Positions 27,142-35,811 are shown, counted from the stretch's first letter. The stretch: DNA of 64,000 nt from Martinezella lusitana (GCF_010668395.1 NZ_WUEY01000023.1:29472-93471); one strand, 5' to 3'. Notes: generated by a model not told the origin, from the sequence alone. Numbers and translations: made by a program.

Positions 27142-27426
27142 ATGGCGCGCTTTCATCGCTTGCCCGGAGACCACCTGACATCGGAGCAAGTCGATTTACT
27201 TCAAAAGGTGCTGGATAGTATCACCTGCCAGCCATGGTTCGACGACAGTCAGCATCGTCGCGACAGCCTGGTGGTGCGGCTGACTTTCCTCATTCAAATT
27301 GGAATAGTCGACGCTGCGCATTTGCAGTGCATCGGTGTTTCCTGGGCGGTAAAGGATTTCAGCGGCAGTCAGGTGAAAGCGAGCCGGCCGACGCCGTCTT
27401 CAACTCACCTGCGCACCAGCCATTGA
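27142..27426 (+). CDS. Small hypothetical protein
   Basis: 94 residues. The ATG has GGAG and AAGG upstream. The first seventy residues look like a compact helical domain, with EQVDLLQKVLDSI and DSLVVRLTFLIQIGIVDAAHL. Short rhizobial proteins with a similar LQKVLD and IxLFQxG pattern occur widely, which supports it as a real gene. The C-terminal tail (SRPTPSSTHLRTSH) is low in complexity and may be non-native. No function can be given. It stands alone, convergent with the quinone reductase gene. Confidence 0.55.
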   Translation: MARFHRLPGDHLTSEQVDLLQKVLDSITCQPWFDDSQHRRDSLVVRLTFLIQIGIVDAAHLQCIGVSWAVKDFSGSQVKASRPTPSSTHLRTSH

Positions 27427-27487
27427 TAGTCTTCGAGGCTGTCTCCGGCCATCAACCGGTCAAACGCGGAATGCGGCGAGACGCCGC

Positions 27488-28069
27488 TTAAAACCGCTGC
27501 ATCTGCTGATCGACCTTCAGCAGAAAGCGCCCGCGCGAGGCCTCCGTCGAGCGGTTCATGTCGTAGTGCGCGAGAAAGACGACCGGAGCGAAAGGCTTGA
27601 TCTGCGCCCGCAACACGCGCTTGACGATCTTCTTCGGCGGATTGCCGGCGACAAAGGCGCGAAACGGATCGGCGCCATAGGTCAGCACGGCGCCGAGCTT
27701 GCGGATATGCTGCAGCTTGGAGCGCACCTTGCCGTCGACGAGTTCGAAGGAGACGCCAGGGAGCCAGACCCGGTCGAAATAGCCCTTGAGGATGGCCGGA
27801 AAACCAAAATTCCAGACCGGAGTGACGATAACAAGGGCCTCGGTACGCTGCAGCCGCTCGACGTAGGATTTTACCGCCTCGGTATTGTCAGGATAGTCGT
27901 GGTAGATCACGCGGTCGTGACGCGACAGGACGGGATCGAAATCTTCGGCATAAAGGTTGCAATCGTCGACTTCGTGGCCGGCACGCTTCAGGCTCTCGAT
28001 GGTTTGACGGTGCAGCGCGGCGCCAAAGCTTTCCTCGACCGGATGGGAGTGAAGGACGAGGACCTTCAT
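27488..28069 (-). CDS. NAD(P)H quinone oxidoreductase, NQO1/KefF-like
   Basis: 193-residue flavodoxin-like oxidoreductase. MKVLVLHSHPVEESFGAAL is the flavin-phosphate loop, and TPVWNFGFPAILKGYFDRVWLPG is the flavin and quinone contact segment. The ATG overlaps the stop codon of the FAD oxidase gene as ATGA, so the two are coupled and probably act on the same pathway, for instance by recycling a quinone acceptor. It is the last gene of the N-heterocycle operon that begins with the binding protein at 33599. Confidence 0.87.
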   Translation of the reverse strand: MKVLVLHSHPVEESFGAALHRQTIESLKRAGHEVDDCNLYAEDFDPVLSRHDRVIYHDYPDNTEAVKSYVERLQRTEALVIVTPVWNFGFPAILKGYFDRVWLPGVSFELVDGKVRSKLQHIRKLGAVLTYGADPFRAFVAGNPPKKIVKRVLRAQIKPFAPVVFLAHYDMNRSTEASRGRFLLKVDQQMQRF

Positions 28070-29475
28070 GACGCCTCCATCAGCGCCGCAAGGCCCGGGA
28101 AGAGGTAGTTCTTGCCTGATTTGAAGTCGAAATCCGGATCGTCCCAGGCGATCATCTTGCCGGGATTGAGCAGGCCCTTCGGATCGGTTTCCCGCTTGAA
28201 GGCAAGCTGGACGGCGTCCGTCTGCTTCATGCCGCCTTCCTCCAGCGTATAACGATGCGGGTTGAAGATCGGGCAGCCGTGGTCCTGATGGATCCTGATG
28301 ATTTCCTCGAGACGCGCCTCCGACGTATAGCGCACCAGCGGCAGCCCGGCGCACTGGATCTGCCCGTCGAACCTGATGAATTCGAGATGGCCGGGCACCT
28401 CGTCGCCGAAGGTTTCCACCATCTTCTGGACCTTCGCGACATGATCCGGCCCCGGATACTGCACCTGCAGATAGGTGATCGACGGATCGACCTTGATGGC
28501 GCGCAGCGTCGTGTGGTTCCAGGCGAGCTCATAGGCGTGCGGGATGCCCTTCATGCTCTCGACCTTGTCGGAGCGGAAGGTGATCTCGCCCTTCTGCTGT
28601 CGGGTAAAGGCAACGAAGGGGTCCATCGAATGCGGCGCGATCATCAGCGCCACGATCGACTGTCCCTCACGGATATAAGGCTTGTGGCGGGTGAAGTATT
28701 CGTGCGGAATGGGTGCCGCGATGGGGGCGATTTCCTTGACGAGGATGCCGTTGCACTTGGCCAGTGCGTCGGAAAAGCGGACGGCATCCATGAAATCGTC
28801 GTAGCCGACCAGCACGTCCACCCAGTCATAGGCGGGCGCCAAGGGCATTTCGATCTCGGTTATGATGCCGTTCGTGCCATAGGCATGGCTGACCTTGGTA
28901 AGGTCCCATCCGGTCAGGTCGAGAACGCGGGGTTCCGCCTCCATGGTGACGACGCGCAGGCGCAGGATATTGCCGAGATCGCGCAGGCCGCCCCAGGTGA
29001 TCGACCCGACGCCGCCCGAGCCGCCGGCGATAAAGCCGCCGATCGTTGCCGTCTGCGCCGTCGAGGGGTGGAAGCGCAGCTCCTGGCCGGAATGGGCCTT
29101 GGTCTGGCGGTCGAGCTCGGCAATCACGATGCCGGGTTCGCAGATGACGCGGCCGGGATGGATTTCCTTGATCGTGTTCATGGCGGCAAGATTGAGGACG
29201 ATGCCGCCGGAGAGCGGCATGGCCTGGCCGTAATTGCCGGTGCCTGCGCCGCGCGGCGTGACTGGAACGTCATGGGCATAGGCGACCTGCAGCGTGCGGA
29301 TTACCTCCTCCTCGGTCTTCGGCGTGACGACGAGATCGGCGGTGACATTGTCGAGCTGGGCCTTCAGGATCGGCGAATACCAGTAGAAATCCCGGCTTTT
29401 CTGGCGCACGAGCGCCGGATTGTCTTCGATGGAGATGCCTTCGAGTTCTTTCTTGATGCGCTGGTAATCCGGCAT
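28066..29475 (-). CDS. FAD-linked oxidase (vanillyl-alcohol-oxidase/GlcD type)
   Basis: 469 residues. An FAD-binding type 4 domain (about residues 50-190) has VTPRGAGTGNYGQAMPLSGG and PSTAQTATIGGFIAGGSGGVG, the usual pyrophosphate contacts of this family. The C-terminal half should carry the substrate site. The ATG at 29475 sits behind GGAGCG, one base after the preceding stop codon. Members oxidise hydroxy acids, alcohols or amines, so the substrate is unknown. Neighbours (importer, cytosine-deaminase-like enzyme, quinone reductase) suggest oxidation of a nitrogen heterocycle or its ring-opened product. Confidence 0.85.
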   Translation of the reverse strand: MPDYQRIKKELEGISIEDNPALVRQKSRDFYWYSPILKAQLDNVTADLVVTPKTEEEVIRTLQVAYAHDVPVTPRGAGTGNYGQAMPLSGGIVLNLAAMNTIKEIHPGRVICEPGIVIAELDRQTKAHSGQELRFHPSTAQTATIGGFIAGGSGGVGSITWGGLRDLGNILRLRVVTMEAEPRVLDLTGWDLTKVSHAYGTNGIITEIEMPLAPAYDWVDVLVGYDDFMDAVRFSDALAKCNGILVKEIAPIAAPIPHEYFTRHKPYIREGQSIVALMIAPHSMDPFVAFTRQQKGEITFRSDKVESMKGIPHAYELAWNHTTLRAIKVDPSITYLQVQYPGPDHVAKVQKMVETFGDEVPGHLEFIRFDGQIQCAGLPLVRYTSEARLEEIIRIHQDHGCPIFNPHRYTLEEGGMKQTDAVQLAFKRETDPKGLLNPGKMIAWDDPDFDFKSGKNYLFPGLAALMEAS

Positions 29476-29476
29476 T

Positions 29477-30790
29477 TTACGCTCCAATGACGCTGTCGAG
29501 TTCACGATAGTCCGGCAGGCTGCGGTCGATCACCTTGCCCTTGCGAAGGACGACGCGGTCGGACTGCGGTCGGGAAAGAAATTCGCTCCAGCGCCGGGCG
29601 CTGAAAAGAACGAGATCGGCGGAATGGCCGACCGCGATGCGGCCGATATCCGGACGGCCGAGAATGTCTGCGGGAGAGGTGGTGACGACTCTTGCCGCCG
29701 TATCCAGCGGATGGTCGAGATGCAGGATTCGGACGGCCTCACGGAACACTTCGACAGGATCGAGGTCGCCATAGGCATAGAAGGGATCTCGGGTGTTGTC
29801 GGAGGAGACGGCTGTGGCAACACCGGCCGCGGCAAGCTCGTGCAGCAGGGTAACGCCGCGCCAGCGCGGCGTGCGGCCGGGATGGCGGTCCTGAAGATAC
29901 ATGTTGCACATCGGCAGCGAGACAATGGAAATCCCGGCCTTGGCGACGAGATCGATGGTCGCGCGGGCGACATCCGCATCCTGCCGTGCGAGCGAGCAGC
30001 AATGGCCGGCAGTCACTTTGCCGGTGAAGCCGTTGCGAAGCACGGCTTCGGCGATCGCCTTCAGCGTCAGCACCTCCTTGTCTTCGGTCTCGTCGACATG
30101 CAGATCGATGTCGAGGCCATTGTCGGCGGCGGCGCGGATCAGCTTGTCGAGCTGCGCATCGAGTTCCGGGCTCATCTGGGTAACGCCGCCCATCAGGCCG
30201 CCGGCGTCGCGAACGACCGTCAGCAAGTCGGCGAAAAAGGCTTCATCCGCCATATTGTCGAGCGGGAAGAGGGCGACGGCCTGCAGCGCAATCCTGTCCT
30301 TCCAGGCCTCGCGGACCGAGGTGAAGACTTCGAAGGAAATACGGTGCTGCGGCGCCAGCGAATCGAGATGGGTGCGGATCAGGCCGGTGCCGTGGGCGTA
30401 GGCCGAACGCAGCGAGAATTCCATGCGCTTGCGCACGTCGTCCGCCGACCAGTTGGCCTCGCGGTCGGAGCGCACGGCATCGAGCGCCCCCATGAAGCTG
30501 CCGTCCGGATTGGAGCGCCGCTCCCATATGTGGCCCTTGTCGAGATGGGTGTGCATGTCGGCGAAGGTCGGCCAGACCATGCCGTCCCTCATGTCGACTT
30601 TGGCATATTCGACCGGCGCTGTTCCGGGTGCGAGTATGGCCTTTACGAGGCCGTCGGCGACGACGATATCGGCCTTGACGAGGCCTTCGGCGGAGGTTGC
30701 CTGGAAGTCGGACAGCGTTACGGCGGGAACGGTGGCGTTGCTCAGCGCGAAGCGGGCGGCGTTGGGTGGTGACATGAAGGCGTGGGACAT
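29477..30790 (-). CDS. Cytosine-deaminase-like amidohydrolase
   Basis: 437-residue amidohydrolase resembling CodA. The metal motif ADMHTHLDKGH has His80 and His82, followed in order by DLHVDETEDKE, TAGHCCSLA and the terminal-aspartate loop SSDNTRDPFYAYGDLDP, which parallels the CodA loop DDVFDPWYPLG. CodA-like enzymes deaminate cytosine, isoguanine, creatinine and related ring compounds. Its ATG overlaps the permease stop codon (TGATG), so it is coupled to the importer and probably acts on the imported compound. Which ring it opens or deaminates is not determinable here. Confidence 0.84.
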   Translation of the reverse strand: MSHAFMSPPNAARFALSNATVPAVTLSDFQATSAEGLVKADIVVADGLVKAILAPGTAPVEYAKVDMRDGMVWPTFADMHTHLDKGHIWERRSNPDGSFMGALDAVRSDREANWSADDVRKRMEFSLRSAYAHGTGLIRTHLDSLAPQHRISFEVFTSVREAWKDRIALQAVALFPLDNMADEAFFADLLTVVRDAGGLMGGVTQMSPELDAQLDKLIRAAADNGLDIDLHVDETEDKEVLTLKAIAEAVLRNGFTGKVTAGHCCSLARQDADVARATIDLVAKAGISIVSLPMCNMYLQDRHPGRTPRWRGVTLLHELAAAGVATAVSSDNTRDPFYAYGDLDPVEVFREAVRILHLDHPLDTAARVVTTSPADILGRPDIGRIAVGHSADLVLFSARRWSEFLSRPQSDRVVLRKGKVIDRSLPDYRELDSVIGA

Positions 30791-31656
30791 CAGTTTTCCC
30801 GCTTGAGGCTGCTCTCATGCCAGCGATGCAGGCTCAGCCATGAAATGAAGGAGGTGAAGGCGAATATGGCGACGCCAAGGGCCGACAGGAGCAGGAGTGC
30901 CGCAAACAGGCGTGGCATGTTCTGGCGGTATTGTGCTTCGAGCAGGCGGAAGGCGAGACCGGAATTGGGGCCGCCGGAGCCGGCCGCAAATTCGGCGACG
31001 ACGGATGCGATCAGCGACAGGCCGCCGCCGATCCGAAGCCCGGTCATGAAATAGGGCTGGGCCGCCGGCAGCTTCAGGTGCAGCAATGCCTGCCAACGCG
31101 AGGCGCCATAAAGGTCGAAGAGATTGAGCAGGTTGTGATCGACGCTCTTCAGACCCTGCACCATGTTGGACAGGATCGGGAAGAAGGCGACGAGAAAGCC
31201 GCAGATCAGGAGCGCCGACTCGCGCGTCGGCGCATAGATCAGGATCAGCGGTGCGATCGCGACGATCGGCGTCACCTGCAGGATCACGGCGAGCGGATAG
31301 AAGGCGAGTTCGATCCAGCGGGACTGCACCAGGAAAATGGCGAAGCCGACGCCGCCGATCAGCGCGAGCACCAGCGATATGAAGGTGATCTCGGTCGTCA
31401 CCCACAGAGCCGGCCAGAGAATGCCCCAATCGGAAACGAGCGCCTTGGCGACGGCGATCGGGCTCGGCAGGATATATTGCGGAATGCCGGCGCCGAGGAC
31501 CAGAAGCTGCCAGAGAACAAGCAGTACGAGGACGGTCAGGACCGGCACAAAGACGCCGAGCGCGCGTTCGAGATTGCGTTGCCCGGTTGCCGCGGCAGGG
31601 GCTAACTCTGCGGGCTGGACGGAAAGATTGACGGGCAGGCTGGTGCTGTCGCTCAT
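30790..31656 (-). CDS. ABC transporter permease (NitT/TauT type)
   Basis: 288-residue inner-membrane permease of the SsuC/TauC/ThiX class, with about six hydrophobic segments. The EAA-type loop lies at LFDLYGASRWQALLHLKLPAAQPYF. The ATG at 31656 overlaps the ATPase stop codon as TGATG, and its own stop codon overlaps the next ATG in the same way. This gives a chain of coupled genes: ATPase, permease, amidohydrolase. Confidence 0.88.
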   Translation of the reverse strand: MSDSTSLPVNLSVQPAELAPAAATGQRNLERALGVFVPVLTVLVLLVLWQLLVLGAGIPQYILPSPIAVAKALVSDWGILWPALWVTTEITFISLVLALIGGVGFAIFLVQSRWIELAFYPLAVILQVTPIVAIAPLILIYAPTRESALLICGFLVAFFPILSNMVQGLKSVDHNLLNLFDLYGASRWQALLHLKLPAAQPYFMTGLRIGGGLSLIASVVAEFAAGSGGPNSGLAFRLLEAQYRQNMPRLFAALLLLSALGVAIFAFTSFISWLSLHRWHESSLKREN

Positions 31657-32483
31657 CAATGGGCCTCCTGCCGGCCGATGGCTTCGATCAGGGAAAGCGA
31701 CACTTTCTCGCAAACCTGCCGATATTCTTCCGATGAACGATAAAGCGGATCGCGCTCGCCTCGGGTTTCCAGCGGAAAGTCGCTGTGGACACGTCCGGGC
31801 CGCGCCTTCATGACGACGATGCGGTTGGAGAGATAGGCGGACTCGTAGACGGAATGCGTGACGAAGATGACGGTGATGCCCGTTGTCTGCCAGAGGCGCA
31901 GGACATCGTCGTTCAGCTTCTGGCGCGTGATTTCGTCGAGCGCGGCAAAGGGTTCGTCCATCAGCAGCAGCTTCGGCTTCGTCACCAGCGCGCGGGCAAT
32001 CGAGACGCGCATCTTCATGCCGCCGGACAGCTCTCGCGGATAGGCATCGGCAAAGTCCTGGAGGCCGACCGTCGCCAACGTCTCCATGATCTGTTCATGG
32101 GCGGCGGCCTTCGAAATACCTTTGAGCTTCAGGGGCAGGTGGACGTTGCCGAAAACCGTCTTCCAGGGAAGCAGGGTCGGTTCCTGAAAGACGAAGCTGA
32201 TATCGCCGTCCGGCAGGCCCTTGGTATTGATGCGCGAACTCGGCCAATCGATCCTGCCGCTGGACGTGCCGCCGAGGCCGGCGATGATGCGCAGGGCCGT
32301 CGACTTGCCGCAGCCGGAGGGGCCGAGCAGGCTGATGAACTCGCCGCTCTCCACATTGATCGACATGCCGGAAAGCGCCAGCGTACCGTTCGAAAAGACC
32401 TTGGAGACCTGATCCATGACGACAAGCGGCCGCTTGCGTGCTTCCGTCCGGTTTGTCGCAATGGTTTCCGATAGGGTCATCAT
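31656..32483 (-). CDS. ABC transporter ATP-binding protein (NitT/TauT type)
   Basis: 275-residue ATPase with Walker A GPSGCGKST, Q-loop VFQEPTLLPWKTV, signature LSGGMKMRVSIA and Walker B LLLMDEPFAALDE. The PWKTVF.NVHLPL stretch is typical of the SsuB/TauB/ThiZ class. It starts 99 bases after the binding-protein stop codon, across a GC-rich hairpin, and is coupled to the permease. Confidence 0.9.
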   Translation of the reverse strand: MMTLSETIATNRTEARKRPLVVMDQVSKVFSNGTLALSGMSINVESGEFISLLGPSGCGKSTALRIIAGLGGTSSGRIDWPSSRINTKGLPDGDISFVFQEPTLLPWKTVFGNVHLPLKLKGISKAAAHEQIMETLATVGLQDFADAYPRELSGGMKMRVSIARALVTKPKLLLMDEPFAALDEITRQKLNDDVLRLWQTTGITVIFVTHSVYESAYLSNRIVVMKARPGRVHSDFPLETRGERDPLYRSSEEYRQVCEKVSLSLIEAIGRQEAH

Positions 32484-32528
32484 GTGGTTCTCTGTCGATT
32501 TCAGCGATCAGGCTTGCTGGAAGAATGT

Positions 32529-32554
32529 CCCTCTCCCCGCGAGCGGGGCGAGGG
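32529..32554 (-). other. Intercistronic GC hairpin after the binding-protein gene
   Basis: CCCTC-T-CCCCG and CGGGG-C-GAGGG form a ten-base-pair stem with one mismatch around a CGAG loop. It lies between the binding-protein and ATPase genes. The same pattern of C-rich palindrome is common between rhizobial genes and it may stabilise the upstream message. Confidence 0.5.
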
Positions 32555-32582
32555 GCGAGCCACGGGCCGAATAATATGCCTG

Positions 32583-33599
32583 CTACTTCTTCAGCGACAT
32601 CCCGACGCTCTTGCAGACGAACTGTGTGTCGAAGGCTTTCTTGTAGTCGATATCCGCGTCGAAGACCTTGATCTGCACCATCTCGTCGAAGAACTTCTTG
32701 TAGTGCGCGTCGGTAATGCAGCCGATGCCCTTGTCGAGGGCGTCGCCGGATTCGACGATGCCATATTCCTTCATCTTGGCGATGGAATAGGCGATCTGGC
32801 CATCCGTCATATCGGGATTGTCCTTCTTGATCAGGTCGTTTGCCGCCTTGTTGTCGCCGTAGAGATAGTTGTACCAGCCCTCGATCGACGCATCGACGAA
32901 GCGCTGTACGAGATCGGGGTTCTTGTCGACCAGCGCCTTCTGCGCGGTGATCATCGTCGAATAGGGGGAGTAGCCGGCGTCGGCGATCAGGAAGACTTTC
33001 GGCTTCCAGCCGGCCTGCTTCTCGATCTCATAGGGCTCGGAGGTCACATAACCCTGCTGCGCCGACTGCTTGTCGGCCAGGAAGGGCGCCGGGCTGAAAT
33101 TGTAGGGCTTGAACTGTTCGTCCTTGAAATCCGGGAAATTCGCCTTCATCCATTCGAAATAGGTGATGTAGCCGTCCTTGCTCAGGAACAGAGTCGGCAG
33201 TTTGGCAAGGTCCTCGAACTTCTCCACGCCGGCATCCGGATGGGCGATCAGCACCTGCGGATCCTTCTGGAAGATCGCTGCGACATCGACGATCGGGATG
33301 CCCTGCTTGACCGCATCGATCTCCTGCTGCGGGCCGCCCATGTAGAAATCAAGCTTGCCGGAGACCAGAAGCGCCTGGTTGGCGGCGTTGGGGCCGCCCT
33401 GAACGATGGTGACGTCCAGGCCATATTTTTTGTAGGTGCCGTCGGCGACGGCCTGGTAGAAACCGCCGTGCTCGGCCTGGGCAAGCCAGTTGGTTCCGTA
33501 GGTGACTTTGTCGAGCGCATTTGCGGGCTCAGCCGCCGCGATCGCCGCAGCCACACCCATGGCGGCAAAAAATGCTTTTGTCTTCAATACATTATACAT
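32583..33599 (-). CDS. NMT1/THI5-like ABC substrate-binding protein
   Basis: 338 residues with a signal peptide (about 1-28, AAMGVAAAIAAAEPANA). The mature protein opens VTYGTNWLAQAEHGGFYQAVADGTYKKYGLDV, the typical NMT1-type fold used for hydroxymethylpyrimidine, riboflavin, sulfonates and nitrate. The length is standard. It is the first gene of a six-gene minus-strand operon and divergent from the LysR gene at 33772. With a cytosine-deaminase-like enzyme in the operon, a pyrimidine-like or creatinine-like ring is the likely cargo; this is inference. Confidence 0.88.
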   Translation of the reverse strand: MYNVLKTKAFFAAMGVAAAIAAAEPANALDKVTYGTNWLAQAEHGGFYQAVADGTYKKYGLDVTIVQGGPNAANQALLVSGKLDFYMGGPQQEIDAVKQGIPIVDVAAIFQKDPQVLIAHPDAGVEKFEDLAKLPTLFLSKDGYITYFEWMKANFPDFKDEQFKPYNFSPAPFLADKQSAQQGYVTSEPYEIEKQAGWKPKVFLIADAGYSPYSTMITAQKALVDKNPDLVQRFVDASIEGWYNYLYGDNKAANDLIKKDNPDMTDGQIAYSIAKMKEYGIVESGDALDKGIGCITDAHYKKFFDEMVQIKVFDADIDYKKAFDTQFVCKSVGMSLKK

Positions 33600-33678
33600 G
33601 GCTGACTGTTCCCTTTATCTGCCATGGGACGTCGTTGTTGAAGCCCATTTCCTGCATTTGAGCGATTGCGTTGCGCTT

Positions 33679-33716
33679 TGAAAAGCATCAAAATTCGTGC
33701 GCATTGATGCCTTTTC
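33679..33716. promoter_or_regulatory. Candidate LysR operator in the divergent promoter
   Basis: TGAAAAGCATCAA (33679-33691) faces TTGATGCCTTTTC (33704-33716), an inverted repeat with one extra base in the right arm. It lies between the divergent binding-protein and LysR genes. The left arm recurs exactly at 35595-35607 before the creatininase gene. Confidence 0.55.
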
Positions 33717-33771
33717 GGCATCTGTTCCCAGGCATGTGCCTAAATTGTGCGGCCTGGGCAAAAAATAAGCA

Positions 33772-34752
33772 ATGGGAACGAAGATGCTGCACTCGAGACG
33801 ACTTCTCTACATCAATGAAATTGCCCGCTGCGGCTCCATCCGCAAGGCGGCCGCGCGGCTCAACGTGGCCTCTTCGGCAATCAATAGGCAGATTCTGGCG
33901 TTGGAGGAGGAGATGGGCGCGCCGCTCTTCGAACGCCTGCCGCGCGGCCTCAGGCTGACGGCGGCGGGCGAGCTCTGTATCGAGCACATCCGCGAGGTCT
34001 TGAAGAACTACGAGCGGTTGGAGGGCCGTATTCGCAGCCTGAAGATGCAGCAGGCCGGCAAGATCAGGATGGTCGCGACGGTCGGCCTGACATCCGGTCC
34101 GTTGCCTGAGATCATCGCGCGCTTCCTCTCCGAACATCCAAGGGTGTTCATCCAGCTGCGCAACGATGCCGGCTCGACGACCATGGCGCCGGTCGTCTCG
34201 GGAGAGGTCGATATCGGCCTCGGCTTCAACATACCGGCGGCGCCCGGCATCCGCTCGCTCGGCAATTTCGACATACCGATCGGCGTCGTGCTGCCGCCCG
34301 GCCACCCCTTGATCGGACCGGGACCGATCAATCTTGCCGATGTCGTGGAGGAGCGGCTGCTGTTGGCGCAGCCCGGCACGAGTCTCAGGGATGTCATCAA
34401 TCTGACGCTGGCGAGACTTTCCGTGCAGGTCGAGCCCGTGCTGGAGAGCAATGCATCGGAAATGCTGAAGCAGCTGGTGAAATGCGGGGCGGGACTGACG
34501 CTGCTCAATCCGCTCGACGTCATTACCGAGTGCCGGCGGGGCGAGCTGGTGTTCCGGCCAATCGCCGAGCCCAATTCACGTCATCAGCCCATGAAGCTGT
34601 TCGCCCGTGCCCGCGCGCCGCTCGATGCCGCCACCAGCCTGTTCGTCGAATACCTGCTTGCCGAGCTTGCCGGAATGGTGGAGGAGCTGCAGGCGAAAGG
34701 GCATATCGTCATGCCCTCCGAGCGTCGTCGTTCGGATACTTATTTCGAATAG
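33772..34752 (+). CDS. LysR-family regulator of the N-heterocycle locus
   Basis: 326 residues. The winged helix-turn-helix is at about residues 8-65 (LLYINEIARCGSIRKAAARLNV then SSAINRQILALEEEMG), followed by a LysR effector domain (IRMVATVGLTSGPLPEIIARF onward). The ATG at 33772 is taken; one at 33784 with GGGAACG ahead is equally plausible. It is divergent from the transport operon and ends with a 13-base tail-to-tail overlap with the creatininase gene. The shared 13-mer in both target promoters supports a role over the whole locus. Confidence 0.84.
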   Translation: MGTKMLHSRRLLYINEIARCGSIRKAAARLNVASSAINRQILALEEEMGAPLFERLPRGLRLTAAGELCIEHIREVLKNYERLEGRIRSLKMQQAGKIRMVATVGLTSGPLPEIIARFLSEHPRVFIQLRNDAGSTTMAPVVSGEVDIGLGFNIPAAPGIRSLGNFDIPIGVVLPPGHPLIGPGPINLADVVEERLLLAQPGTSLRDVINLTLARLSVQVEPVLESNASEMLKQLVKCGAGLTLLNPLDVITECRRGELVFRPIAEPNSRHQPMKLFARARAPLDAATSLFVEYLLAELAGMVEELQAKGHIVMPSERRRSDTYFE

Positions 34753-35537
34753 AGGTTGGAGAGCGGATAGTCGCGCAGGTCGCGCAGCATCTCGATGAAG
34801 CCGGCGATCTGGTGGCGGCAGATGAGCGCGCCTTTCTCCGCGGTACCGGCCGCGGCATTGCCGACGACGCCGTTCGGATTAAGATCGTGCGCGATCCAGG
34901 CGAGCGAATGCGGCGGCAGCGGCTGCAGATATTTGGAATGCGCCTTCATCCATTCCGCCTTGGAGGCGAAGTTCTCCGCCTTGTCCATCCGCACGAGCTC
35001 GGGCCGGAAATGCAGCATGAGCGAGGTTTCGACGTCGCCGCCATGGATGCCGAAGCGCTGCTCGTGTTCGTCGATCATGCCGTCAGGCGTGCCGAAGCGG
35101 GTCCATTGCGTGGCGACGACGGCCATCTGATGCCGCACGCGCAGCTCCCGCGCGACGATGCCCATGATGTCGAGGTTTCCGCCGTGGGAGTTGACGATGA
35201 CCATCTTGCGGATGCCGGCTTCGGCGACCTTCGCGCCGATTGCGGTCCAGACCGGGATCAACAGCTCCGCGCTAAGCGACAGCGTGCCGGGACCGTAGAC
35301 ATGTTCGTTGGCCTTGCCGATTTCCTGTGTCGGCAGAACGAGGAAATGGAGATCGTCGGGGCGCTGGACCTTCAGTTCCGCCAGCATGCCTTGCGCGATC
35401 GCGACATCGGTGGCGATCGGCAGGTGGGGACCGTGTTGTTCCGTCGAGGCGATCGGCAGGATCGCGATCGTGGTATCCGGCGAAAGATCGGCGAAATCAT
35501 AGGTGTTGAGTTCGTTCCAATAGAAGGGCTTCGCCAT
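34740..35537 (-). CDS. Creatininase-family amidohydrolase
   Basis: 265-residue protein with creatininase metal motifs STEQHGPHLPIATD and IVNSHGGNLD, and the glutamate-bearing GGDVETSLM. Known activities in the family are creatinine to creatine, opening of formamidopyrimidines and peptide trimming in mycofactocin synthesis. The cytosine-deaminase-like enzyme in the adjacent operon and the shared promoter motif suggest both act on one ring compound; creatinine is a candidate because both families include creatinine-processing members. The ATG at 35537 is preceded by GAGAGG, inside a hairpin that also covers the start codon. The gene is monocistronic and its end overlaps the LysR gene. Confidence 0.83.
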   Translation of the reverse strand: MAKPFYWNELNTYDFADLSPDTTIAILPIASTEQHGPHLPIATDVAIAQGMLAELKVQRPDDLHFLVLPTQEIGKANEHVYGPGTLSLSAELLIPVWTAIGAKVAEAGIRKMVIVNSHGGNLDIMGIVARELRVRHQMAVVATQWTRFGTPDGMIDEHEQRFGIHGGDVETSLMLHFRPELVRMDKAENFASKAEWMKAHSKYLQPLPPHSLAWIAHDLNPNGVVGNAAAGTAEKGALICRHQIAGFIEMLRDLRDYPLSNLYSK

Positions 35538-35582
35538 TGCCGTATCCTCTCGCCAGCGTCTTGTGGCTAACGGATACGGCAA
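35537..35582 (-). promoter_or_regulatory. Stem that masks the creatininase ribosome binding site
   Basis: On the minus strand TTGCCGTATCC (35582-35572) pairs perfectly with GGATACGGCAA (35547-35537) across a 24-base loop. The 3' arm contains the end of the GAGAGGA ribosome binding site and the A of the start codon. It could be a translational switch or a repressor dyad. Confidence 0.5.
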
Positions 35583-35594
35583 GGATGATGACGG

Positions 35595-35607
35595 TGAAAA
35601 GCATCAA
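35595..35607. promoter_or_regulatory. Second copy of the LysR-site 13-mer
   Basis: TGAAAAGCATCAA, identical to 33679-33691, lies 58 bases upstream of the creatininase start codon. It suggests co-control with the divergent transport operon. Confidence 0.5.
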
Positions 35608-35754
35608 TTTGCGGTCGCGCCGCTGCCTTTTTGCGGACGGGCAGCGAAGAAGAAAGGTCCCGGTGAGCTATGTCGCGCGCGGTTCGGGATGTATTCCGGC
35701 CGGCGGCCTGACCGCAGGCACCCGTATCTTGCCCGCATGAATGACGATCGAGCG

Positions 35755-35799
35755 CAAAAAAAAGGCGGCTTGCCGGCGCCGAACGCCCGCAAGCCGCCT
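35755..35799 (-). terminator. Rho-independent terminator of the xanthine permease gene
   Basis: On the minus strand AGGCGGCTTGC (35799-35789) pairs with GCAAGCCGCCT (35773-35763), followed at once by a run of eight T. It begins 12 bases after the permease stop codon. This is the clearest intrinsic terminator in the window. Confidence 0.9.
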
Positions 35800-35811
35800 A
35801 ACTTCGTTCGA

